DNA from: [Pantoea] beijingensis
GTDB lineage: Bacteria > Pseudomonadota > Gammaproteobacteria > Enterobacterales > Enterobacteriaceae
Direction of reading: 5' to 3'
NCBI RefSeq assembly: GCF_022647505.1
Contig: NZ_CP071409.1
Span: 558,001 to 622,000 of the forward strand
Length of the DNA: 64,000 nucleotides
The position numbers were made by a program, and so were the translations under genes. This document shows, in pieces, positions 31,316-39,212 of this stretch. The notes under the pieces were generated by a model. The model saw only the letters and a program-made list of their open reading frames with translations. It was not told the DNA's origin and ran no database searches. Numbering within the stretch: the stretch's first letter is position 1; each line of letters starts with the position of its first letter.

Positions 31316-31603
31316 ATGCTTTTATTCCCCTGCAATGGTCACTCGCTTTGACACCGTTCCGTGAGTGTGAAATTAAGTTAAATGATGTGGTTTAACGTTA
31401 AGATAAAATAATGCAGGATGAGATATTGTGGGTTTAATCACATTTAAGAACGTTTTTTAACAATAAATAACACCAAGAGAGGGCGTTACTGCGCAGGAAA
31501 GGGAGGGTGGCATGCTTTTTAGCCTCCTTGTTGTGAAATAATGTTGTCCAGTGCGATATCCACGTTAAAATAACGCGCAACAGACGACAGGATGAAAAAC
31601 GTT
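31316..31603. promoter_or_regulatory. Divergent control region otnK / deoR-type gene
   Basis: A 288-base AT-rich gap between the divergently transcribed otnK and its probable regulator. It must hold both promoters and the regulator's operators. I see repeated TTAA-rich stretches between 31375 and 31465, but no operator I can name. AGGA before 31592 can serve as ribosome site for the regulator. Confidence 0.45.
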
Positions 31604-32368
31604 ATGCTTCCCATTGAAAGACAACAGCAAATTCTGGCTATGGTGACGGAAAAAGGTGTGATTAGCCTGATGGAGCTGATGGAATGCTTTCAGGTTTCTC
31701 ATATGACCATCAGGCGCGATATTCAGAAGCTGGAAAGCCTGAATGCGATTGCGATTGTCTCTGGCGGTATTGCCTTACCTGAACGTCAGCGGCTACTGGC
31801 GGAGCCTTCGCATCAGGATAAAACCGTGATGTATCCGCATGAGAAGGAAGCTATTGGACGGGCGGCGGCACAGTTGATCCCAATGAACAGCAGCATTTAC
31901 CTGGATGCGGGCACGACGACGCTGGCGCTGGCGCATGCGCTGGCCGGACGCGATGATCTGCTGGTTGTGACCAATGACTTTGTGATTGCTGCATTTATTA
32001 CGGAGCATACACGCTGTCAGATGGTGCATACCGGCGGTACGCTATGCCGCGAAAACCGTTCCTGTGTTGGCACGTTAGCAGCTGCGATGCTGCAAAACCT
32101 GTTTATCGATATCGCCTTTATTTCTGCTGCATGCTGGAACGAAAGAGGGATCTCGACTCCCCATGAGGATAAAGTGGCGGTGAAACAAGCGGTGGCGAAA
32201 ATCAGCAGCCGCCGCGTGCTGCTAGCTGATGCCTCAAAATACGGCAAAATTGCGAATTACCTGGCGCTGCCGCTTTCAGCTTTTGATAGCATCATCAGCG
32301 ATGAGCATCTCCCCGCGACGGCAATCGCGCACATCCACGACCGGGGAATTGAACTGCATCAGGCCTGA
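31604..32368 (+). CDS. DeoR-family regulator of the tetronate operon
   Basis: A 254-residue DeoR-type repressor similar to E. coli YgbI. A helix-turn-helix at about residues 18-40 (SLMELMECFQVSHMTIRRDI) is followed by a DeoRC sugar-phosphate sensor with DAGTTTLALAHAL. It is divergent from otnK and probably represses the operon until a phosphorylated intermediate appears. The ATG at 31604 aligns with relatives (MLPIERQQQIL); an ATG at 31592 would add four residues but sits too close to its AGG. Confidence 0.85.
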   Translation: MLPIERQQQILAMVTEKGVISLMELMECFQVSHMTIRRDIQKLESLNAIAIVSGGIALPERQRLLAEPSHQDKTVMYPHEKEAIGRAAAQLIPMNSSIYLDAGTTTLALAHALAGRDDLLVVTNDFVIAAFITEHTRCQMVHTGGTLCRENRSCVGTLAAAMLQNLFIDIAFISAACWNERGISTPHEDKVAVKQAVAKISSRRVLLADASKYGKIANYLALPLSAFDSIISDEHLPATAIAHIHDRGIELHQA

Positions 32369-32432
32369 CCGGTGCCGGGTTGACCCCCTCGCTGGTAGCA
32401 ATCGCCTTCAGGCGTTGCCACTGGCGCAGGGA

Positions 32433-33710
32433 TTACCCCGAAAATGCTATCCAGTGCGGCAACTGCGAAAGCAGATACAGCAGCAGGCCGATCGTACCGC
32501 CAACCAGCGTGCCGTTGATGCGGATAAACTGCAGGTCTTTACCGATATTCACTTCAATCTGATGGGAGAGTTCGCGCGCATCCCAGCTTTTAACCGTGTC
32601 GGTAATATGGCGAGTTAAAAAGGTCGAGAACTCAGGCGCCAGGCTGCTGGCGGCTTCTTCCATGTGTTGATTCAGCGATGCGCGCAGTGCAGCATCATTA
32701 AGCAGTGTTTCACTGAACCAGTGCCCGGCTTCGGTCATTTTTGCCTGTACCGCAGAGTTTTCACTCTTTAAATCGTTTTTCAGCCAGCCGCGCAGGTCGC
32801 CCCACAATTCGCCGATATAGCCGTTCAGCGCCTCGTCTTCTTTTAACCAGCCTTTGATCTCTTCGGCGCGTTGCGCCATCTCGGGATCGTTTTTTAACTT
32901 TTCAATCAGCCGCTGCACTGCACGGTTAAAGCCAAGCCTTAACTCATGCCCCTGATCCTGTTCCACATCGTCAAGAATGGAGTTGACCGCGCGTGCGACC
33001 AGATCGGCACTGTGCTCGCCAAGCCATTCGCTGGGTAGCATTTTTTCTTTAATGGGATGTTCGCGCTTCAGCCAATGCACTATCTGCATGGCGATAAACG
33101 CGCGGGTTGTCGGGCGATTGACTAACGTGAGTAACTGCCGGATAGCGGAATCCAGCAGCACCTGATGGCGGTTATTTTTTGTCAGGCTTTCCAGCAGCAT
33201 CGCACTGGACTGGGTGAAATCGACCTTATCAATCGCCTTATGTACCGCGCGGCGGATAAAGTGCTGGATACGGGTATCATCGGTGAAATCAAGAAAGCCA
33301 CGCATTGCCTGCAGCACATGTCTGCCGAGCCGCCCAGCATTTGCGGGTACATGCAGCCAGTTAGCAATCATCAATGCCGGATCGTGGCGACGGATCAGCG
33401 CCAGCAGTGAGGGCGTATCAAGGAACTTCTCCTGCACAAAACGCCCCAGATTTTCACCGATGCGATCTTTATTACGCGGAATGATCGCCGTATGGCGAGA
33501 AATCAGCGGCACTGGCACGCGGCGGAAGAGTGCAACAACGGCAAACCAGTCCGCCAGCGCGCCCACCATCGCCGCTTCGGCAATGGCTTTAATCCCGCTA
33601 AGCCAAAAGTTTGGCGGAAAGAACAGCGTGGTGACAAAGGTTCCTGCCGCGATAAACAGCAGCAGCAGGGGAATTCGCTTAACACGCCGGAGCTCGTTTT
33701 CTTTATCCAT
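32433..33710 (-). CDS. yjiN: DUF445 inner-membrane protein (YjiN type)
   Basis: A 425-residue DUF445 protein, like E. coli YjiN. Two hydrophobic segments lie near the N-terminus (about 12-32 and 36-62), and a long, mainly helical cytoplasmic body follows, with repeats of the type IREWLAxxL seen in this family. The C-terminus has another hydrophobic stretch ([14 protein letters not shown]). Function is not established. I start at 33710, where AAGGAAAGGAT precedes the ATG; a longer open frame runs into yjgR. Confidence 0.85.
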   Translation of the reverse strand: MDKENELRRVKRIPLLLLFIAAGTFVTTLFFPPNFWLSGIKAIAEAAMVGALADWFAVVALFRRVPVPLISRHTAIIPRNKDRIGENLGRFVQEKFLDTPSLLALIRRHDPALMIANWLHVPANAGRLGRHVLQAMRGFLDFTDDTRIQHFIRRAVHKAIDKVDFTQSSAMLLESLTKNNRHQVLLDSAIRQLLTLVNRPTTRAFIAMQIVHWLKREHPIKEKMLPSEWLGEHSADLVARAVNSILDDVEQDQGHELRLGFNRAVQRLIEKLKNDPEMAQRAEEIKGWLKEDEALNGYIGELWGDLRGWLKNDLKSENSAVQAKMTEAGHWFSETLLNDAALRASLNQHMEEAASSLAPEFSTFLTRHITDTVKSWDARELSHQIEVNIGKDLQFIRINGTLVGGTIGLLLYLLSQLPHWIAFSG

Positions 33711-33777
33711 TATCCTTTCCTTGTTGGCCGCGCCCTGATTTTTCTGAATGCCCACAGAGCGCTTTCCGCAGCATGCG

Positions 33778-35280
33778 TTAGCGGCGGCGTCCTCCCATAA
33801 TACTGCCCAGTACGCCACGAATAATCTGATTGGTTATCTGCCGGGTGGCGCTTTTCGCCACGGTTTGCACCAGTCCGTCATGCTTGCCGCCGCGCGGCCC
33901 GGTCGTACCAAACAGAATATCTTTGAGCCCGCCAAGAATACCGTTATCCACCGCCACGGATTCCCCTTTCACTGGCGGTGTCTTCTCTTTTTCCGTTGCG
34001 TTCTGCATCCCTTTTTGCAGCATTTCATAGCCGGATTCACGGTCAACGGCCTCATCATATTTGCCGTACAGCGGTGAGTGATTCAGCAAGCCGTTGCGCT
34101 CGTCATCAGTAACTGGCCCCATCCGGGAGAAGGGCGCGATAACAGACGCGCGTTCCACGATGGTCGGGCTGCCTTTTTCGTCCAGGAAAGAGATCAACGC
34201 TTCGCCGGTACCCAACTCCTGAATGGCGCTAGCGGTATCGAAATCCGGATTAGCGCGCATGGTTTCTGCCGCGCTTTTTACCGCTTTTTGATCCTTCGGC
34301 GTAAAGGCACGCAGCGCATGCTGCACGCGGTTACCTAACTGACCGAGGACGTTATCGGGAATATCTGACGGGTTCTGTGAGACAAAATAAACGCCGACGC
34401 CTTTGGAGCGGATCAGGCGGATAACCTGTTCGATTTTATCCAGTAACACCGTGGGCGCGTCGTTAAACAGCAGATGGGCTTCATCAAAAAAGAACACCAG
34501 TTTGGGTCTTTCCAGATCGCCCGCTTCCGGGAGTTGCTCATACAATTCAGAAAGTAACCACAGCAGGGTAGTGGCATAGAGTTTTGGCATCTGATACAGC
34601 TTCTCTGCCGAGAGAATATTGACAACGCCGCGGCCCTGCTCATCGGTACGCATCCAGTCTTTGATATCCAGCATCGGCTCGCCAAAGAAGTACTCTGCGC
34701 CTTCCTGTTCCAGCGAGAGCAGGCCGCGTTGAATCGCACCCACCGACGCGCTGTTGATATTGCCGTACTGCGCCTGAAAAGATTTGGCATTTTCGCCGAT
34801 ATACTGCGTCATGGCGCGCAGATCTTTGAAATCGAGCAGCAGCAGGCCCTGATCGTCGGCGACGCGGAAGATGATCTGCAATACGCCAGACTGCACCTCA
34901 TTCAGATTCAGTAGCCGACTCAGCAGCAGCGGGCCGAGATCGGAGACTGTTGCCCGTACCGGATGGCCTTTTTCACCGAAAATATCCCACAGTACCACCG
35001 GATTACTTTGCGGCGCCCAGTCGGTGACGCCGATGCTGGCTAAGCGCGCCTGTAACTTCTCTGAGCTGCTGCCCGCTTTGGCGATGCCGGTTAAATCCCC
35101 TTTCACATCCGCCATAAAGACCGGGACGCCGATGCTGGAAAAAGACTCTGCCAGCTTCTGTAACGTCACTGTTTTACCGGTACCTGTGGCACCGGTAATC
35201 AAACCATGACGGTTGGCCATATCAGGCAACAGGCAAAGATCTTTTTCTGTCGATTTAGCAATAAGCAGTGGTGTGGTCAT
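33778..35280 (-). CDS. yjgR: HerA-like ATPase YjgR (DUF853)
   Basis: A 500-residue ATPase of the DUF853/HerA-FtsK type, the same length as E. coli YjgR. Walker A is GATGTGKT (residues 30-37) and Walker B is [12 protein letters not shown] (about 265). The C-terminal tail is basic (GSIMGGRRR). Its cellular role is not well established to my knowledge. It lies upstream of the DUF445 gene with 67 bases between them. Confidence 0.9.
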   Translation of the reverse strand: MTTPLLIAKSTEKDLCLLPDMANRHGLITGATGTGKTVTLQKLAESFSSIGVPVFMADVKGDLTGIAKAGSSSEKLQARLASIGVTDWAPQSNPVVLWDIFGEKGHPVRATVSDLGPLLLSRLLNLNEVQSGVLQIIFRVADDQGLLLLDFKDLRAMTQYIGENAKSFQAQYGNINSASVGAIQRGLLSLEQEGAEYFFGEPMLDIKDWMRTDEQGRGVVNILSAEKLYQMPKLYATTLLWLLSELYEQLPEAGDLERPKLVFFFDEAHLLFNDAPTVLLDKIEQVIRLIRSKGVGVYFVSQNPSDIPDNVLGQLGNRVQHALRAFTPKDQKAVKSAAETMRANPDFDTASAIQELGTGEALISFLDEKGSPTIVERASVIAPFSRMGPVTDDERNGLLNHSPLYGKYDEAVDRESGYEMLQKGMQNATEKEKTPPVKGESVAVDNGILGGLKDILFGTTGPRGGKHDGLVQTVAKSATRQITNQIIRGVLGSIMGGRRR

Positions 35281-35470
35281 GAGGATTTCCGTCTGATGAA
35301 ATGTACCCGCGGCATCGAATACCCGCTATCTAAGAATAGCAACGCTTCGGCACTTGCTTCGCATAGCAATGTGAATTATTGAGGGGGAGCCCCGTCATCC
35401 TTGAAACAGCCGAATTGATTCGCTGCACTCAGTGACGCAAATTATTAAAGGTAAACGTCTTCACGGCAAC

Positions 35471-35522
35471 TGAATAATCCGAATGAAGGCGCGAAGAGTA
35501 CGCCTGCAGCCCGGATTATTCA
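35471..35522. repeat. Inverted repeat before the DUF2501 gene end
   Basis: Arms TGAATAATCCG (35471-35481) and CGGATTATTCA (35512-35522) are perfect inverse copies. An inner GGCG/CGCC pair lies in the loop, so a long cruciform or hairpin can form 14 bases after the stop of the DUF2501 gene. It could be its terminator, although no T-run follows. Confidence 0.5.
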
Positions 35523-35535
35523 GAACATTGCGTGA

Positions 35536-36039
35536 TTATGAAAGGAAGGATTTACCCTGCTTCAATACCACATCGCAGGCTTTGGTTTTCACTTTCTGTG
35601 CAACAGGAGAATTGCCGAGGCTTTTCAGATCCAATTGCTGACCGTTACCTGCGTTAAGCAGGCCCATCAGCCCCTGTTGATAATCGGTTTGCTTCGCTTG
35701 CTCCGTGCCGCTATTAAGCCCCAGCTTGCTCAGCACCTGATCTTTTACCGATGACGCGCCATTCTTCACCACATTATTTTTAACGCAGTACTCCATAATA
35801 CCGGCGGCGTTGGTCATGGTGTTTGAGCTTACCGCCTTATCGCCACCGTTCAGCAACCCGGTCAGCGAAGAGAGCGACAATCCCCCCTGCGCTGGTGTCG
35901 CGTTGTCTGCATTTTTTTGCGTCAGCTCGGATGCTGCGCTGCTTAACTGATCCTGCCAGCTGGCTGCCATGGCGCTGCCTGCCATTAATACTGAAGAAAG
36001 GCTCAGAGCCAGGACTAACCGCTGAGTGGTACTTTTCAT
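35536..36039 (-). CDS. Exported DUF2501 protein
   Basis: A 167-residue secreted or periplasmic protein of the DUF2501 family (related to E. coli YjjA). A clear signal peptide covers residues 1-26 (ending AGSAMAA before SWQDQL). The mature part is rich in Ser, Asn, Gln and Lys and ends with an AKVKTKACDVV-like conserved tail containing one of two Cys. AGGGG precedes the ATG at 36039; the longer frame upstream lacks a ribosome site. Function unknown. Confidence 0.82.
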   Translation of the reverse strand: MKSTTQRLVLALSLSSVLMAGSAMAASWQDQLSSAASELTQKNADNATPAQGGLSLSSLTGLLNGGDKAVSSNTMTNAAGIMEYCVKNNVVKNGASSVKDQVLSKLGLNSGTEQAKQTDYQQGLMGLLNAGNGQQLDLKSLGNSPVAQKVKTKACDVVLKQGKSFLS

Positions 36040-36570
36040 GTAAAACCCCTGTTTGTTTTCCGTATGCACAGACCCGTGATACTTCACGTTACTGGCTTAT
36101 TATCCCGACTGCGTAGCGTATGGCGAGGATAAGTATAATCAACATCAACTGCGTGAATGACAGCATCGGCTGCCTGACGGGGCAGGCATAACGCAGAGTT
36201 CGCGCTAACGGTTCTCGCCGCGTTGGCCCTGTTATCGTCTTTTTCCGATCGCCGGTTTATCAACAGCCTGCGGTATAAAAGAAAGCGAGCGTCAGAGCCA
36301 TTGGGACTTTTTCGCGATGCAGAAGTTCCCATGTCAGCGTAGATGCTGGCGAAAAAGCGGATAAACAGGATTTATCCTGGTGATGCCTTCACGTGTACAG
36401 ACACTCCCCGAGGTGAACGCCGGGATGGATAACAGAAGCCAGGAAGGTGGCACACCCGAAACCCGTAAGTGAAGCATCAGGCACAGCGGGAGAAACACGA
36501 GTCAATTGGCTTTGCCACAAGCAGGACGCTGTTTTTTTCAGCATTCAGATCGCAAGCTGAATGATTAAGG
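36040..36570. other. Intergenic region upstream of leuX
   Basis: About 530 bases without a convincing gene. Near 36071-36090 there is CCCGTGATACTTCACGTT, which matches the outer arm of an ERIC element with one mismatch, but no core or second arm follows, so at most a fragment remains. The rest shows no open frame with family resemblance and no tRNA. In E. coli genes of the idn/yjgB group lie in this neighbourhood, so the stretch may be residue of gene loss. Confidence 0.4.
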
Positions 36571-36598
36571 TTGCGCACGCCTTGTGTAACGGTATAAT
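36571..36598 (+). promoter_or_regulatory. leuX promoter
   Basis: TTGCGC (36571-36576) and a perfect TATAAT (36593-36598) are separated by 16 bases. The first tRNA base is 28 bases after the -10 box. Confidence 0.8.
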
Positions 36599-36626
36599 CC
36601 CCAACGTTTTCCGCATACCTCTTCGT

Positions 36627-36711
36627 GCCGAAGTGGCGAAATCGGTAGACGCAGTTGATTCAAAATCAACCGTAGAAATACGTGCCGGTTCGAGTCCGGC
36701 CTTCGGCACCA
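36627..36711 (+). tRNA. leuX: tRNA-Leu (anticodon CAA)
   Basis: An 85-base leucine tRNA with a seven-pair acceptor stem (GCCGAAG with CTTCGGC), long variable arm, TTCGAGTC T-loop, encoded CCA end and anticodon CAA in the loop between TTGAT and ATCAA. Length and sequence match enteric leuX. The 3' end is a classic integration site for P4-type elements, and a broken integrase follows 200 bases on, so the 3' end of this gene is the likely left attachment site of the defence island. Confidence 0.97.
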
Positions 36712-36724
36712 TTAGTATGTAAAT

Positions 36725-36748
36725 AGACCTCAACTGAGGTCTTTTTTT
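36725..36748 (+). terminator. leuX terminator
   Basis: A seven-pair stem (36725-36731 with 36736-36742) and AACT loop followed by a T-run, 13 bases after the tRNA. Confidence 0.9.
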
Positions 36749-36909
36749 ATGCCTAAAATCCAGTCCCCGCAAGGCTTTACCCCGCTTTTCAGTCAACATA
36801 AGTCAACCTGATTCAATCTACATCAACTTACTGATGTGGGTACATCTGCGGGTATATCCCGGTTCGATTATGTTTGTACCCACACAGATCCCTTGAAAGG
36901 ATACTCATC

Positions 36910-36990
36910 ATGGCTCTGAGTGATGTGAAGGTTCGTTCGGCTAAGCCTGAAGAAAAAGCCTATAAGCTTACTGATGGAACCTGTTGAGAT
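36910..36990 (+). pseudogene. P4-type integrase, truncated after about 23 codons
   Basis: The ATG at 36910, with GAAAGGA upstream, opens MALSDVKVRSAKPEEKAYKL followed by TDG, which is the N-terminus of tyrosine integrases of the P4/IntB type found next to leuX. The frame then runs into sequence from another gene and stops at 36988-36990. More than 350 residues, including the whole catalytic domain, are gone. The island can no longer excise by its own integrase. Confidence 0.88.
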
Positions 36991-37159
36991 TAAAGCATTG
37001 CGCGAGAAGCTAAACGTTAGTCAGCCCGTTTTTGCCAGTTACCTGAACACCAGTGTATCAACGGTGCAAAAATGGGAAAGTGGCGTAAAGCGCCCGAGTG
37101 GATTATCACTGAAACTGCTTACTGTGGTGCAGAAGCATGGGTTGAAGGTGTTGGTTTGA
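36974..37159 (+). pseudogene. XRE-type antitoxin/regulator fragment (NadS/HigA-like C-terminus)
   Basis: The frame from the ATG at 36974 encodes 61 residues, MEPVEIKALREKLNVSQPVF and onward, with a helix-turn-helix VSQPVFASYLNTSVSTVQKWESG. It matches the C-terminal half of NadS/HigA-like antitoxins, which are normally about 95-105 residues with an N-terminal extension. The first codons coincide with the end of the integrase remnant, so a deletion joined the two. It has no evident ribosome site and no toxin partner beside it. A small functional repressor cannot be fully excluded because the DNA-binding part is whole. Confidence 0.7.
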
Positions 37160-37408
37160 TTTAGTCGTTGTGCGGTTTGACAAAATGCTGGGCATATATA
37201 TGTATAGCCTCTTATAGAGGCTATACTGGTGCTGAGAAAAAAGCTCAAGGATTAGACTATAAGGCATAGCTTAACTTATGCATTGATATGGATCTGAAAT
37301 ATGTGTTCCACTTCATCGCTGCGGCCAACGATATGAAACATGGTGCGCTATTTTAAATGTATCAGAAGTTCTGAGAAAAACTTATTGAAAACAAGGAAGT
37401 AAGAAATA

Positions 37409-37720
37409 ATGTATAGTGTATTAAAAAATCTGGTCACTGGAAAATTGAGTTTACCAATGACTTTTTGGGGATGGGGATTCTGTGGAGGCTTCTTTCTTGG
37501 GTTAATAGGGATTGCAGGGATTCATAGCAATTACCCTTTTTTAGTCCCTGTAAGTTATCTTTTGAAAGTAATCCTTTTTTGCCTGGTGCTTTCAGGCTTG
37601 ACGTTTATTTTAAGGCGAAAAATCACTTTTTTGGGAACAATATCTTTTCTCATTGTTCTATCCCAGGTAATAATGGGTATGGTTATGTTTATAGGCCTTT
37701 TTTCGTTATTATTTAAATGA
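37409..37720 (+). CDS. Small hydrophobic membrane protein, unknown function
   Basis: A 103-residue protein with three likely membrane helices (about 20-40, 48-68 and 75-100) and short loops. AAGGAAG lies 10 bases before the ATG. The gene is AT-rich, unlike the core genes around it, and stands alone between the integrase scar and mcrC. I do not recognise a family. It could be an orphan accessory gene of the defence island or the remains of a lost module. The 253 bases after it, up to the mcrC stop, are AT-rich and contain no other convincing gene. Confidence 0.6.
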   Translation: MYSVLKNLVTGKLSLPMTFWGWGFCGGFFLGLIGIAGIHSNYPFLVPVSYLLKVILFCLVLSGLTFILRRKITFLGTISFLIVLSQVIMGMVMFIGLFSLLFK

Positions 37721-37973
37721 GTCTATTTTAAATGGATAGTGATTTATTTTTTAGAATCATGCATAAAAATAATTTTTTGTGATTTTTTTATTTTAAATTC
37801 GCGCGGAGAAATACAGGTACACCTGGTGTTGTGTGCCTGACTGAACAAACTCAGTGTTATATTTTGCTAAGTCGCCTATTATATCAGTATCTTTTTGGTA
37901 TATTCTCTTCCGTGATACCGATTGCATACATCCGGTTTGTCGTTAAATTTAATGTTTTCTTCAGTGTCATTTA

Positions 37974-39209
37974 TTATAATGGTTCGTTCCATTCCTGGTT
38001 ATTACTAACGGCGACCGCTCTGACTGTAAGCATCGGAGTATGCATTCCCTGTAACGTAAAATTGTAATGGGAAAGTAATCCCGCTTGTTGTGGATAAAAT
38101 AACCGCAAACGAGGAGCCTTATAACGACCGGCATAGGTATAAAGCTGATACATGTCGCTGCTGGAAACGCCTAATTTACCGTCTTCTTTATTCAATAGTT
38201 TCCACTTGGCATCTGCAATCAATTGTGGAACATTGTCGTCATCAACCAATGCAATATCTGGCCGTAATTGAAATTGCCGGGAATCATCGTCGCGCATTGC
38301 GAGATATTTTCGTGGCCCCTGTGTACGAAGATGCCAGCCTTGCTGGTGGGCCCAAGGTTTTAACTTATCTGCCACCCACGCTTCAAATAGGCGATTCATA
38401 TCAAACAGCAGCGAGAATAGTGGTGTACTGCCCGCTAACACATCCGGTTTAATTGCAGAAATAAACAATCGACACTGTTCAATAACAGGCTGGAATCGCT
38501 GAGTAATGCGATCGCTTTTAAGTAAGTTAAATGATTGTAAAGTGATGAGCGAATCACTGATGCCGTCAAAATGCATTAATAGTTCGGTTAACACCTTTTT
38601 GGTTTTCCCGGAGCCTGCCCATGGCATTAGCAGACGCAGGGTAAAGCGGAGTATCTGATTCAGCAGTATATCTTCGCTAAACTCGTCGAAGCGGCAAAAA
38701 AGCCGTTCTTTGTGTACCTGATTGTGTCTGATATGTTGTGGGATAACCAGGCGGCCACGCATAACTGACAGATTTTCTTCCTGTTCTATGTAATTACGTA
38801 ACTTGCCCTGAAGGATCTGCATATTCAAATCATGGCAAAAGTGCTGGATAAAAATATCCAGCAGGGTGTATTGCTGGGTATTGATGCCTGCCTGCGCGCC
38901 TTTATGCATACGCATAATTCGGGCGGTGTGCAGCATTTGTACCAATGCTTCACGACACGATTCAGGCTGTTCCTCTTTACCATGGATTTTCGGCAGGACC
39001 TCTAATGTTAAGTCGTCTAACTGAATTACACCACAGAATTGCGCAAAGCGAACCGACTGATGTCCCCAGCTAAAGGTGCCGGCAGGAAGATTCGGTGACA
39101 ACTTTTCCAGCAAACGGGTATGATGAACGCCAAGTGCGTGCTGGGCGGTTGCTCTTTCAGCAACAACCTTCAGCGAGCTATGTTCAATAACCGATAATAT
39201 TTCCGCCAC
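37974..39209 (-). CDS. mcrC: McrC-like nuclease subunit
   Basis: A 411-residue McrC-family protein. The C-terminal PD-(D/E)XK nuclease site is visible as Asp318 in LRPDIALVDD and Asp333-Lys335 in IADAKWK, with an N-terminal McrB-binding region before it. In McrBC systems it cuts modified DNA when the McrB ring translocates. It starts three bases after the mcrB stop. The island location and last place in a run that begins with Zorya genes suggest joint expression with them. Confidence 0.88.
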   Translation of the reverse strand: MAEILSVIEHSSLKVVAERATAQHALGVHHTRLLEKLSPNLPAGTFSWGHQSVRFAQFCGVIQLDDLTLEVLPKIHGKEEQPESCREALVQMLHTARIMRMHKGAQAGINTQQYTLLDIFIQHFCHDLNMQILQGKLRNYIEQEENLSVMRGRLVIPQHIRHNQVHKERLFCRFDEFSEDILLNQILRFTLRLLMPWAGSGKTKKVLTELLMHFDGISDSLITLQSFNLLKSDRITQRFQPVIEQCRLFISAIKPDVLAGSTPLFSLLFDMNRLFEAWVADKLKPWAHQQGWHLRTQGPRKYLAMRDDDSRQFQLRPDIALVDDDNVPQLIADAKWKLLNKEDGKLGVSSSDMYQLYTYAGRYKAPRLRLFYPQQAGLLSHYNFTLQGMHTPMLTVRAVAVSNNQEWNEPL

Positions 39210-39212
39210 GGC

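Noticed and set aside
32369..32432. Terminator between the DeoR gene and the DUF445 gene
   Set aside because: The 64-base convergent gap has no stable stem with a T-run that I can support.
36545..36799. An open frame across leuX on the minus strand
   Set aside because: It runs through the tRNA, its promoter and its terminator, so it cannot be a real gene.
37831..38067. A 78-codon hydrophobic frame on the plus strand at the end of mcrC
   Set aside because: It overlaps the mcrC 3' end by more than 90 bases, lacks a clear ribosome site, and its hydrophobicity follows from AT-rich sequence.
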